A stretch of 64,000 nt of DNA. Origin: Chelatococcus caeni. Its GTDB lineage: Bacteria > Pseudomonadota > Alphaproteobacteria > Rhizobiales > Beijerinckiaceae. How positions within the stretch are numbered: position 1 is the stretch's first letter; each line of letters opens with the position of its first letter. The translations under genes were made by a program, and so were the position numbers. Shown piece by piece: positions 17,818-26,295 of the stretch. The stretch covers positions 620,001-684,000 of the forward strand of contig NZ_JACIEN010000001.1 of assembly GCF_014196925.1 (NCBI RefSeq). Reading direction: 5' to 3'. Under the pieces are notes generated by a model, which did not search any database, was not told the origin of the DNA, and saw nothing but the letters and a program-made list of their open reading frames with translations.

Positions 17818-18987
17818 ATGGCGAAGGCAGCAGGATCCGGCGCGTCGCGTGACGGCGAGCGTCTTCCCTTCGAGTGCATCGCCCTTGTCCTCCAGGGGGG
17901 CGGGGCGCTCGGCGCCTATCAGGCCGGCGTCTACGAGGCGCTGGCCGAGGCCGGCATCCATCCCGACTGGGTGGCGGGGATCTCCATCGGCGCCATCAAT
18001 TCGGCCATCATCGCCGGCAACGCGCCCACCGAGCGCGTCGACAAGCTCAGGGCCTTCTGGGAGCGCATCACCGCGCGCCCGACGTGGGAGCTGGCCGGCG
18101 CCTGGTTCGACACCATACCGCACGGGGACTTCGCCCGCAGCGTCATCAACCAGATCAGTGCCGAGATCGCGCTTTTCGAGGGGGCGAGCGACTTCTTCTC
18201 GCCGCGTTTTCCGCCGCCCTTCTTCCAGGCGGCCGGCAGCCTCGCCGCCACCAGCTTCTACGACACCCGGGCGCTGCGCAGCACCCTGGAGGAACTGGTC
18301 GACTTCGACCGCATCAACGCCGGCGAAACGCGCCTGAGCGTCGGGGCGGTCAATGTCACGAGCGGCAACTTCACCTATTTCGACACGACGAAGCATCGCC
18401 TCGCGCCCGAGCACGTGATGGCGAGCGGCGCCCTGCCGCCGGGCTTTCCCGCGGTCGAGATCGACGGCGAGTTCTATTGGGACGGCGGTCTCATCTCCAA
18501 CACGCCGCTGCAATGGGTGGTGATGCAGAGCGGGACGCGTGCCGACACCCTGGCCTTTCAGGTCGACCTGTGGAGCGCCGGCGGACGCTTTCCCGCCACG
18601 CTGACGGATGTGTCGACACGGCAGAAGGAGATCCAGTTCTCCAGCCGCACGCGCGCCAATACGGACCAGTTCAAGCAGATGCAGGAGCTGCGCCACGCCC
18701 TCGCGCATCTCCTCGACAAACTGCCGCCGGACCTCAGCCGCAGCGAGGAGGCCCGCCTCCTCGGGCGCGCGGCGGATTTCAAGGTCTACAACCTCGTCCA
18801 TCTCATCTATCGCTCGCGCGCCTATGAGGGGGATTCGAAGGACTACGAATTCTCCCGGCGCAGCATGCGGGACCACTGGCAGTCGGGCTACGAGGATGCG
18901 GCGCGCGCCCTGGCGCACCCGCAGATCTTCACGCGGCCGCAGAACCACGCCGGACTGCAGGTCTTCGATTTCGCCGACGAAGAGTGA
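17818..18987 (+). CDS. Patatin-like phospholipase (DUF3734 type)
   Basis: A 389-residue serine hydrolase. The oxyanion-hole motif GGGALG is at 27-32, the nucleophile motif GISIG at 54-58 (Ser56), and the catalytic Asp in DGG at 222-224, giving a complete Ser-Asp dyad. The C-terminal extension fits the DUF3734 group, often found in Hyphomicrobiales beside ketone-body or PHB-related genes. Here an acetoacetate decarboxylase gene follows 80 bases later. The start at 17818 has GGGGAGGG upstream; ATG 17803 is an alternative. No signal peptide is seen, so it is probably cytoplasmic. Confidence 0.9.
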   Translation: MAKAAGSGASRDGERLPFECIALVLQGGGALGAYQAGVYEALAEAGIHPDWVAGISIGAINSAIIAGNAPTERVDKLRAFWERITARPTWELAGAWFDTIPHGDFARSVINQISAEIALFEGASDFFSPRFPPPFFQAAGSLAATSFYDTRALRSTLEELVDFDRINAGETRLSVGAVNVTSGNFTYFDTTKHRLAPEHVMASGALPPGFPAVEIDGEFYWDGGLISNTPLQWVVMQSGTRADTLAFQVDLWSAGGRFPATLTDVSTRQKEIQFSSRTRANTDQFKQMQELRHALAHLLDKLPPDLSRSEEARLLGRAADFKVYNLVHLIYRSRAYEGDSKDYEFSRRSMRDHWQSGYEDAARALAHPQIFTRPQNHAGLQVFDFADEE

Positions 18988-19067
18988 CGGCTTGGTCGCG
19001 CGGGCAACCGCCGGCCGGAGGGATCATCACGGCTTGCAGGCCGACCGAGGGACGAGGAGCGCACATC

Positions 19068-19805
19068 ATGAAGCTTGAAGACGTCGTGAGAAATGCCTTC
19101 GCCATGCCCCTGACCAGCCCGGCCTATCCGCCCGGGCCCTATCGCTTCATCGACCGCGAGTTCCTGATCATCACCTACCGTACGGACCCGGAGAAGCTGC
19201 GCGCCCTGGTGCCGGAGCCGCTCGAGATCGACGAGCCGCTCGTCAAGTACGAGTTCATCCGCATGCCGGATTCGACCGGCTTCGGCGACTATACGGAAAC
19301 CGGCCAGGTGATCCCGGTGCGCTTCGAGGGCCGCAAGGGCGGCTACACCCACTGCATGTTCCTCAACGACCATCCGCCGATCGCCGGCGGGCGCGAGTTG
19401 TGGGGCTTCCCCAAGAAGCTTGCGAGCCCGAGCCTCAAGGCCGAGATCGACACGCTCGTCGGCACGCTCGATTACGGTCCCGTGCGCGTGGCGACCGGCA
19501 CGATGGGCTACAAGCATCGCAGCGCGGATCTCGATGCCGTGCGGACCGCGCTGATGCAGCCGAACTTCCTGCTCAAGATCATCCCGCATGTCGACGGCAC
19601 GCCGCGCATCTGCGAGCTGGTCGAATATTATCTCGAGGACGTCACCGTCAAAGGGGCATGGACCGGGCCGGCCGCCCTGTCGCTCAACCCGCATGCCCTG
19701 GCGCCCGTGGCGGAGCTGCCGGTGCTCGAGGTCGTCTCCGCCCTGCACCTCGTCGCCGATCTGACGCTCGGGCTCGGGCGCGTCGCCCACGACTATCTGG
19801 CGTGA
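19068..19805 (+). CDS. adc: Acetoacetate decarboxylase
   Basis: A 245-residue enzyme of the Adc family (PF06314) that would convert acetoacetate to acetone and CO2. The active-site segment [12 protein letters not shown] includes the adjacent lysines 116 and 117; in the clostridial enzyme such a Lys pair forms and tunes the Schiff base. The length is normal. GAGGAG precedes the ATG at 19068. The patatin gene upstream is in the same direction. The stop codon is only four bases from the convergent GntR gene. The true substrate could be another beta-keto acid. Confidence 0.9.
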   Translation: MKLEDVVRNAFAMPLTSPAYPPGPYRFIDREFLIITYRTDPEKLRALVPEPLEIDEPLVKYEFIRMPDSTGFGDYTETGQVIPVRFEGRKGGYTHCMFLNDHPPIAGGRELWGFPKKLASPSLKAEIDTLVGTLDYGPVRVATGTMGYKHRSADLDAVRTALMQPNFLLKIIPHVDGTPRICELVEYYLEDVTVKGAWTGPAALSLNPHALAPVAELPVLEVVSALHLVADLTLGLGRVAHDYLA

Positions 19806-19809
19806 GGGC

Positions 19810-20565
19810 TCAGGCCGTTTCCACCCGCACACGCACGGCGCCGCCGCGCAGCACCGTGTTGCCGAACAGGACCGGACGGCCTTCCCCGTCCGTGTCCACA
19901 TAGCTCAACACGATCACCGGCTCGTCGAGGTCGATGCCGAGTGCCGCGGCCTCGACCTTGCGGGGCATGCGCGTGTCGATCCAGGTGGCGCGGCGCAGGA
20001 GCCTGCGGCAGTCGAACTCCGCGAGGGTAGCCGACAGGCTGCGCAGGCGGGCGAAGGTGGCATCGATGCCGGCGAAACGCGCAGCATCGAAATAGTGATA
20101 GCCGTAGGACAGCAACCGCGAGCCGGCCTGGCGCAGCGTCTCCAGCACCAGCAGCTCGCCGCCCCTGTCGATCTGCAGCAGGCCGGCGAGATAGTGCGAC
20201 GTGGGGCGACGGTAGGAGGCGATGAGCTCGCCGGTCGCCGCGTCGTTCATGGCCTGCTCGAGCTCGGTCGAGCTCGGCTGGCGGGCGATCCGGTATTCCG
20301 GCTGCTCGTCGGTGACGAAGACGCCCGCCCCCTGCCGCGAGACGACGAGGCCCTTGTCCGCCAGCTTGAGCAGCGCCATGCGGACCGTGTGGCGATTGAC
20401 CCCGGAGCGCCGCGACAATTCCAGCTCGGACGGAAGCTTTTGCCCTGAGGCGACGAGCCCCCCGCGAATCTCGAACTCGATGTCGCTCAGGATCTGCCGC
20501 CAGACGGGTACGGACGCCGATCGATCAAGAGGCAAGCCATCCGGGAAGGAGAAGCAATCATTCAT
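19810..20565 (-). CDS. GntR-family transcriptional regulator, HutC type
   Basis: A 251-residue regulator with an N-terminal winged helix-turn-helix (about 20-85: PVWRQILSDIEFEIRGG, SELELSRRSGVNRHTVRMAL) and a C-terminal UTRA effector domain ending in LRGGAVRVRVETA. UTRA domains usually bind a sugar phosphate, amino acid or phosphonate-type ligand. The gene is divergent from the PfkB kinase gene, with a 205-base AT-rich intergenic region between them, so the kinase and the regulator itself are the likely targets. Confidence 0.9.
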   Translation of the reverse strand: MNDCFSFPDGLPLDRSASVPVWRQILSDIEFEIRGGLVASGQKLPSELELSRRSGVNRHTVRMALLKLADKGLVVSRQGAGVFVTDEQPEYRIARQPSSTELEQAMNDAATGELIASYRRPTSHYLAGLLQIDRGGELLVLETLRQAGSRLLSYGYHYFDAARFAGIDATFARLRSLSATLAEFDCRRLLRRATWIDTRMPRKVEAAALGIDLDEPVIVLSYVDTDGEGRPVLFGNTVLRGGAVRVRVETA

Positions 20566-20770
20566 AGCGAGCCTGTTCGCCTCTGTACGGAAAAATAAAG
20601 TAAAATTCTAACGGTTCAAATTAATGCATCCCGTTGATGTAAAAAACCACCCATGTGTCCTAGGGGCTGAAATTGCGCCGGATCCGCGGCAGCATCTTGA
20701 CGTGCGCCCGTCGGGCTGGCATCGCCGCTTGTCCAGTCTCGCACGCGTGCGGCCGCATATCGAGCCCTGA

Positions 20771-21661
20771 ATGCAATCCGTCCTCTGCATCGGCATCGCC
20801 ACCCTCGATTATGTCTACAAGCTCGACGCCCTGCCGACGCGGGCGGAGAAATATCGCGCCCGCGATGTGGCGGTGACGACGGGCGGCTGTGCCGGCAATG
20901 CAGCCGTCGCCATCGCACGCCTCGGCGGCAGGGCCCGGCTCGTCGCCCGCCTCGGGGACGATCGCGTCGGCGACGACATCGTGGGCTCGCTCACCGACGA
21001 GGGCGTCGACTGCAGCGGTGTCGTGCGCATCGGCGGCCAGCGTTCGCCGGTGTCGGCGATCCTGGTCGATGCGGCCGGCGAGCGCACCGTGATCAGCTAT
21101 TCCGATCCGCGCTATCCCGCCGCCGTGGAGAGCCTTCCCGCGGCGCTGCCGCCGGGAACCGGCGCCGTGCTCGGCGACACGCGCTGGCAGGAGGGGGCGG
21201 CGCGGATCTTCACGCTGGCCCGCGCGGCCGGCGTGCCCGCTGTGTTCGATGTCGACCGCGCCCCAGACCATCCCGGCGTCCTCGAAGCCGCGAGCCACAT
21301 TGCCTTCAGCGCGCAGGCGCTGCGGGAGCGCACGGGGCTCGACGATCCGCGGGAAGGGCTCGGCCGTCTCGCCGTGGGGCTTCGCGACAGCTGGCTGGCC
21401 GTGACGACGGGAGAGGGGGGCGTCTTCTTCATCGAGGACGGCAAGGTCGCGCACGAGCCGGCTTTCACGGTCGACGTGGTCGACACCCTCGGAGCCGGCG
21501 ATGTCTGGCACGGCGCGCTCGCCCTGGCGCTGGCGGAGGGCATGGCGCCGCGCCCTGCCGTGCGCTTCGCAAATGCGACCGCGGCCATCAAATGCACCCG
21601 CTTCGGCGGCGGTCGCGGCGCCCCGAGCCGCGCCGAGGTGGAGCGCCTGTTGCAGAGCTAG
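20771..21661 (+). CDS. PfkB-family sugar kinase, YihV-like
   Basis: A 296-residue ribokinase-family kinase. The N-terminal GG motif is VTTGGCAGNAAVAIARLG, and the catalytic C-terminal motif is DVVDTLGAGDVWHGALA, with Asp of GAGD as the base. Several segments (DALPTRAEKYRARD, GDTRWQEGA, FTLARAAGV, AIKCTRFGG) recall E. coli YihV, the 6-deoxy-6-sulfofructose kinase, more than RbsK or Fruk, but this comparison is from memory. No sulfoquinovose isomerase or aldolase gene is nearby, so the substrate is open. The gene is followed by the lacI-type gene 79 bases later. Confidence 0.85.
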   Translation: MQSVLCIGIATLDYVYKLDALPTRAEKYRARDVAVTTGGCAGNAAVAIARLGGRARLVARLGDDRVGDDIVGSLTDEGVDCSGVVRIGGQRSPVSAILVDAAGERTVISYSDPRYPAAVESLPAALPPGTGAVLGDTRWQEGAARIFTLARAAGVPAVFDVDRAPDHPGVLEAASHIAFSAQALRERTGLDDPREGLGRLAVGLRDSWLAVTTGEGGVFFIEDGKVAHEPAFTVDVVDTLGAGDVWHGALALALAEGMAPRPAVRFANATAAIKCTRFGGGRGAPSRAEVERLLQS

Positions 21662-21706
21662 GCCGGCTTTCGCGTTTTTTGCCCTGGCCGGGTGATCTTG
21701 CGTTGC

Positions 21707-21726
21707 GCACCTCAGAAAATGAGGGC
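21707..21726. promoter_or_regulatory. Operator-like dyad before the lacI-type gene
   Basis: The half-sites GCACCTCA (21707-21714) and TGAGGGC (21720-21726) are separated by GAAAA, 14 bases before the start codon. Nearly the same half-sites occur at 30476-30498 in front of the ABC operon, which suggests the binding site of the regulator encoded here and autoregulation. Confidence 0.55.
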
Positions 21727-21740
21727 AACATGCCTCTGTC

Positions 21741-22778
21741 ATGAGCATGATCGCCGAACGGATAACGCTGGAGGATGTCGCGCGGGAGGCGGGCGTATCG
21801 CTCGCGACCGTGGACCGTGTACTCAACCGGCGCCCCGGCGTGCGCGAGAAGACCGCCGCCAAGGTGCAGGCGGCCATCGCCAAGCTCGGCTACCGGCCCG
21901 ATCCCGTCGCCGCGCGGCTGGCGCGCAAGGAGACCTTCCGCTTCTGCTTCATCCTGCCGACGGGCACCAACACCTTCATGAGCAACCTCGAGGAGCAGGT
22001 GGGCGCGACGGCCGAGTGGCTCGTCACCCAGCGGGCCTTCGTCGACATGGTGCATGTCGATGTCTTCGATCCCGACGTCCTCGCCACGGCGCTCGAGCGG
22101 CTCGAAGGCCGCTATCACGGCGTTGCGGTCATCGCGCTCGATCATCCGCGCGTCAGGGCCGCCATCGACGATCTCGTCGCGCGCGGCTCGGCCGTGGTGA
22201 CCCTGGTGTCGGACGCGCCGACCTCGCGCAGGCTGCGCTATGTCGGCATCGACAACACGGCCGCCGGGCGCACGGCCGGCACGCTGATGGGGCGCTTCTC
22301 CGGCGGGCGCGAGGGACCCGTCGCGCTCATCGCCGGTTCGCTCGCCCTGCGCGACCATGCCGAGCGGCAGTTCGGCTTCATGCAGGTGGTGAACGGCGAG
22401 TTCGCCAACCTGAGAACCCTGCCGCTGCGCGAGGGGCGCGACGATTCAGAGCTGACCCGCAAGGTGACGGAGGACATCCTCGCCGCCCATCCCGATCTCG
22501 TCGGCATCTACAACGTCGGGGCCGGCAACCGCGGCATCGCCGCGGCCCTCGAGGCCGCGGGGCGGGAGCGGGACGTCGTCTTCATCGGCCACGACCTCAC
22601 TGCCTACACGCGGCGCTTCCTCGTGCGCGGCATCATGGACGCGGTCATCAACCAGGACGCCGGCCACGAGGCCCGCTCGGCCGCGCGCGTGCTCCTCGCC
22701 CATTGCACGGGCGAGCCCATCCTGCCCGAGCAGGAGCGCATCCGCATCGACATCTTCCTGCGGGACAATATTCCGTAG
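21741..22778 (+). CDS. LacI-family transcriptional regulator
   Basis: A 345-residue repressor-type protein. The helix-turn-helix is at residues 8-30 (ITLEDVAREAGVSLATVDRV) with the hinge helix following (YRPDPVAARLA), and a periplasmic-binding-like effector domain makes up the rest (CFILPTGTNTFM, YVGIDNTAAGRTAG, IYNVGAGNRG). This type often binds free or phosphorylated sugars. It sits between the kinase gene and the sugar ABC operon and has an operator-like dyad in its own promoter, so it is the probable regulator of the island. Confidence 0.92.
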   Translation: MSMIAERITLEDVAREAGVSLATVDRVLNRRPGVREKTAAKVQAAIAKLGYRPDPVAARLARKETFRFCFILPTGTNTFMSNLEEQVGATAEWLVTQRAFVDMVHVDVFDPDVLATALERLEGRYHGVAVIALDHPRVRAAIDDLVARGSAVVTLVSDAPTSRRLRYVGIDNTAAGRTAGTLMGRFSGGREGPVALIAGSLALRDHAERQFGFMQVVNGEFANLRTLPLREGRDDSELTRKVTEDILAAHPDLVGIYNVGAGNRGIAAALEAAGRERDVVFIGHDLTAYTRRFLVRGIMDAVINQDAGHEARSAARVLLAHCTGEPILPEQERIRIDIFLRDNIP

Positions 22779-22783
22779 CGGGC

Positions 22784-22822
22784 TCGGCAGTCGGCGGTCG
22801 GCAGTCGGCAGTCGGCAGTCGC
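22784..22822. repeat. GGCAGTC microsatellite
   Basis: Five or so 7-bp units of TCGGCAG lie directly after the stop codon of the lacI-type gene. Related tracts occur at 31386-31480 and 47205-47262, each beside a copy of the same REP-like element. Confidence 0.85.
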
Positions 22823-22854
22823 TTGGTCCGCGCGCCTGCCAACCTCGCACTACG

Positions 22855-22925
22855 ATCTTCCCCGGACGCATGCAGCGAAGCGGAATGCGAGCCGGGGTCC
22901 AGCGCAAGAATCTGCCGAAGGCGCC
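22855..22925 (+). repeat. REP-like dispersed element, copy A
   Basis: The core is CCCCGGACGCATGCAGCGAA, followed by GCGGAATGCGAGCCGGGG and a tail ending in GCCGAAGGCGCC. The core is an imperfect palindrome. It is shared with copies at 23006-23077, 31533-31605 and 47100-47170. Confidence 0.88.
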
Positions 22926-23005
22926 CTATGATCCAGCGCCGATCCGCATCGCGCTACGCGTCCCGGTGTGGCGCGCGGGGCATGAAAGGCATGCCACGCG
23001 ACCAC

Positions 23006-23077
23006 GGCACCTTCGGCGAGTCATGGCGCTGGATCCGGGATCGCGTTCCGCTTCGCTGCACGCGTCCGGGAAACGAG
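23006..23077 (-). repeat. REP-like dispersed element, copy B (inverted)
   Basis: On the minus strand it reads CTCGTTTCCCGGACGCGTGC and so on, ending in GCCGAAGGTGCC. It is inverted relative to copy A 80 bases away, so the two copies could pair to form a long hairpin between the convergent lacI-type gene and ABC operon. Confidence 0.88.
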
Positions 23078-23122
23078 ATTGCTTTCGGTTGGGAAGCGGC
23101 GCTCCTGCCGACTTCCGATCCC

Positions 23123-23899
23123 TCAGGCCGCCTGTTTCAGTGCCTCGTCGGCCGTCAGCGCCGTGTCCGGCGTGCCGGAGACGATGAGCTCCAGCACCTC
23201 CTTCTCGCTGGTGTGGGCGATATAGCGGTCGCCGACATTCTCGCCGCGCTTCAGCACCATGATGCGGTCGCCGACCTCGAAGATGTCGGTGAGGCGATGC
23301 GAGATGATGACCTGCGCCACGCCCTGGCGCTTCAGTTCCGCCATCGTCTCCAGCAGCCGCTCGGTCGCCATCACCGAGAGATTGGCGGTCGGCTCGTCGA
23401 AGATGATGACCTTGGGCTCGAAGGAGATGGCGCGGGCGATGGCGACGGACTGCTGGCGTCCGCCCGACAGGCTCTCCACCTTCTGGAACACCGAATTGAC
23501 GTCCACCTTGAGGCGGCCCAGCACCTGCCGCGCCTCCTCGTACATCTTCGGCCGGTCGACGAAGAGGCCGAAGCGCCGCGGCCAGCGGCCGAGGAAGATG
23601 TTCTGGCCGACGTCCATGTTCCCGCACAGGGCGAAGTCCTGGTAGATCATCTCGATGCCGCGGTCGCGGCTCTCGTGCGGGCTCCTGAAGTGGGTTTCCT
23701 CGCCGTTGACGAGCACCTCGCCCGCATCGCGCTGGTAGGCGCCGGTCATCACCTTCATCAGCGTCGACTTGCCGGCGGAATTGTCGCCGACGAGGCCGAG
23801 GATCTCGCCCGGCATGAGGTGGAAGTTGACGTTGTTGAGCGCCTGCACCGCGCCGAAGCGCTTCATGATGCCGCGCATCTCGATGATCGGCGTCGTCAT
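23123..23899 (-). CDS. Sugar ABC transporter ATP-binding protein (second ATPase)
   Basis: A 258-residue ATPase of the ribose/xylose (CUT2) class. Walker A is GDNSAGKST near residue 36, the signature SLSGGRQQ near 144, Walker B VIIFDEPTANLS near 164, and the H-loop ISHR. It has one nucleotide-binding domain; RbsA-type proteins usually have two fused. Its start overlaps the fused permease stop (ATGA), and it is the last gene of the operon. It presumably pairs with the fused permease and one of the two binding proteins. Confidence 0.93.
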   Translation of the reverse strand: MTTPIIEMRGIMKRFGAVQALNNVNFHLMPGEILGLVGDNSAGKSTLMKVMTGAYQRDAGEVLVNGEETHFRSPHESRDRGIEMIYQDFALCGNMDVGQNIFLGRWPRRFGLFVDRPKMYEEARQVLGRLKVDVNSVFQKVESLSGGRQQSVAIARAISFEPKVIIFDEPTANLSVMATERLLETMAELKRQGVAQVIISHRLTDIFEVGDRIMVLKRGENVGDRYIAHTSEKEVLELIVSGTPDTALTADEALKQAA

Positions 23900-26199
23900 G
23901 CGCCTTTACTCCCTGCTTGCAGTCTCAGCTTCTCGGCGGCCGCGAGCTGCCGGCGGCGACGCCATTCGCCGAAGATGTTGTTCTGGCGGAACCAGATGTC
24001 GCCGATCACGGCGACGAGCAGGATGAGACCGATGAACACGTTCATCCAGTGCTGCGGCAGCACGAAGGAGGCGCCGTTGGCGAGGATCACCTGCAGCGAC
24101 AGCAGCGAGCGGATGAGCGTGATGACGGCCGCCCCCGCAAGCGAGCCGATGATGGTGCCGTAGCCGCCGAAGATCGAGCCGCCGCCGATGATCACCGAGG
24201 CGATGGCGTCGAGCTCGCGCAGCAGGCCGGCGGACGGGTTGAAGCTGCGGTAGAAAGCGACGTAGATGACGCCCGCCGCTGCCGCGCACAGCCCCGAGAA
24301 GACGAGCGACAGGAAGCGCACGCGCTTCGTGTCGACGCCCGCATAGCTCGCCGCCCGCTCGTTGCCGCCGGTGGCATAGACCTTCTGCCCGAAGGGCGTC
24401 GCCCCGAGGACGATGCCGGCGACAATCGCGACGAGGAGGAGGAACAGCGTCTGCACGCTGACGGCGCGCGTCACCTCCAGCCACAATCCCGCCTGCGGCG
24501 GCATGCCGAAATAGGACAGCACCTCGTAGAGATTGCGGCCGATGAGGTTGAAGCGCTCGGGGAAGCCCGAGAGCTGGCGGCCGGAGACGATCCAGGCCGC
24601 CAGGCCGCGGGCGATGTAGAACATGCCGAGCGTGGCGACGAAGGAGGGCAGGTTGAAGCGCGTCGTCAGCCAGCCGTTGACGGCGCCGCACAGGGCCCCG
24701 GCGGCGAGCGCGAGCGAGATGGCGAGGAGCGGATCGCCGCCCATCTCCTTCATCACATAGGCGGCCACGGCCCCCGACAGGGCCAGCACCGAGCCGACCG
24801 ACAGGTCGATGTCGCCGTTGGCGATCACGTAGGTGAGGCCGAGTGACAGGAGCGCCACCTCGGAGAAGGCGAGCAGCAGGTTGAAGGAATTGTTGAGCGA
24901 GCCCCAGAAATCCGGCCGCAGCCACATGCCGACGAGCCACAGCACGACGACGAGGATGATGGCCGCCGCGTCGCGCCGGTGCAGGAAGGCCCTGAGCCCG
25001 CGGGCGCCGACGCCGCGCGCATCGCTCGCCGTGCCGAAGGTCTTGACGCCGACGATGGCCGCACCGCCGGGATCGAGGCTCGGCGGCGGCTCGGAGCCGG
25101 TAAGCCAGGCCTTGAGGCGGCCGAAGACATTGCCGCGCACCACCCAGGGCTCGATCAGCACGGCCGCGAGCAGGATGAAGCCGAGGAAGGCCGGCACGGC
25201 GCCGGGCGGCAGCTGGGCCAGCGCCTGCACCTCCATCTCGACGCCGCCCACCGTGATGGTGCGCGTGACGGGAATGCCCTCGCGCAGCACCTTGTCGATG
25301 AGCACGACGAGGGCCGCGCCGAGGCATGCGCCGATGACGCGCCCGCGCCCGCCGGCGATCGCGGCCCCGCCGACGATGACGGCGGCGATGACGATGAGTT
25401 CCGCCCCCTGGCCGTATTGCGAGGTGACGCCCTTGTCCTGCGTGGCGTTCATCAGCCCGGCGACCGCGGCGCAGAAGGACGAGATCATGAAGCCGCGGAT
25501 GCGCACGGCCTTCGTCGCGATGCCGGCATATTGCGCCGCCTGCTCGTTGCCGCCCACCGCATAGGTCTCGTAGCCGATGCGCGTCTTGGCGAGGACGAAG
25601 GCGCCGACGACGGCGAAGACCAGGAAGATGAGGATCTGGTTGTTGAAGCCGAGCGCATTGGTCTCGCCCATGGCGAAGAGCCAGTAGCCCTGCGCCTTGA
25701 GGTCGAAGCCGATGGTCTTGCCGCCGGTGAGGCCGAGCACGAGGCCGCGGCCGATGAAGAGCATCGTCAGCGTGGCGATGAACGGCGGCACGCGCAGGAT
25801 GGCGACGAGCACGCCGTTGACGAGGCCGATGGCGAGGCCGAGCCCGAGGCAGAGGAGGGCGGCGGGCACCGCGTCCATGCCGTAATGCGTCGGCGAGAAG
25901 AAGATCGAGAAGGCGACGGCGGTCAGCCCGAGCGTCGAGCCCACGGACAGGTCGAGATCGCGGTTGACGATGACGAAGGTCATGCCGACCGCCATCACGC
26001 CATAGCGGGCCGTATCCCGCAGCACGGCTGAAATGGCGTCGGTCGAGCCGAAGAAGGTCGGGTTGAGAAGGACCCCGACGAGATAGAGCAGGGCCATGAA
26101 GGCAAGGAGGCCCGCTTCCCAGCCGCCGACGAGCTGCATCGGAAGGTGCTGGGGCGAGCGAGGGGTGTCCGGCCGGCCGGCTGCCGCCGCAATTGCCAT
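23896..26199 (-). CDS. Fused double permease of a CUT2-type sugar ABC transporter
   Basis: A 767-residue protein made of two complete RbsC-like permease domains (BPD_transp_2). The first covers about residues 20-370 (VIVNRDLDLSVGSTLGLTA, YAVGGNEQAAQYAGI); the second about 410-745 (VIANGDIDLSVGSVLALSG, YATGGNERAASYAGV). A hydrophilic linker around 370-410 joins them. The domains differ clearly from each other, so this is an old fusion of a heterodimeric pair rather than a recent duplication. Usual RbsC permeases have about 320-350 residues and act as dimers. There are no frameshift signs. Confidence 0.93.
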   Translation of the reverse strand: MAIAAAAGRPDTPRSPQHLPMQLVGGWEAGLLAFMALLYLVGVLLNPTFFGSTDAISAVLRDTARYGVMAVGMTFVIVNRDLDLSVGSTLGLTAVAFSIFFSPTHYGMDAVPAALLCLGLGLAIGLVNGVLVAILRVPPFIATLTMLFIGRGLVLGLTGGKTIGFDLKAQGYWLFAMGETNALGFNNQILIFLVFAVVGAFVLAKTRIGYETYAVGGNEQAAQYAGIATKAVRIRGFMISSFCAAVAGLMNATQDKGVTSQYGQGAELIVIAAVIVGGAAIAGGRGRVIGACLGAALVVLIDKVLREGIPVTRTITVGGVEMEVQALAQLPPGAVPAFLGFILLAAVLIEPWVVRGNVFGRLKAWLTGSEPPPSLDPGGAAIVGVKTFGTASDARGVGARGLRAFLHRRDAAAIILVVVLWLVGMWLRPDFWGSLNNSFNLLLAFSEVALLSLGLTYVIANGDIDLSVGSVLALSGAVAAYVMKEMGGDPLLAISLALAAGALCGAVNGWLTTRFNLPSFVATLGMFYIARGLAAWIVSGRQLSGFPERFNLIGRNLYEVLSYFGMPPQAGLWLEVTRAVSVQTLFLLLVAIVAGIVLGATPFGQKVYATGGNERAASYAGVDTKRVRFLSLVFSGLCAAAAGVIYVAFYRSFNPSAGLLRELDAIASVIIGGGSIFGGYGTIIGSLAGAAVITLIRSLLSLQVILANGASFVLPQHWMNVFIGLILLVAVIGDIWFRQNNIFGEWRRRRQLAAAEKLRLQAGSKGA

Positions 26200-26295
26200 C
26201 CCGATGTTCCTTATGTCGTCCCTCTGCGCGGCTTCGCGCCGCGTCGCTTTGGCCTGCCCGCCGGCGCCCCTTGGCGGCGCCGGCGGGCAAACGGT

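Noticed and set aside
21692-24163. 823-residue rightward ORF across the lacI-type gene and into the ABC operon
   Set aside because: It is out of frame with the regulator and antisense to the ATPase, and contains the REP-like elements and microsatellite; no protein motif is present.
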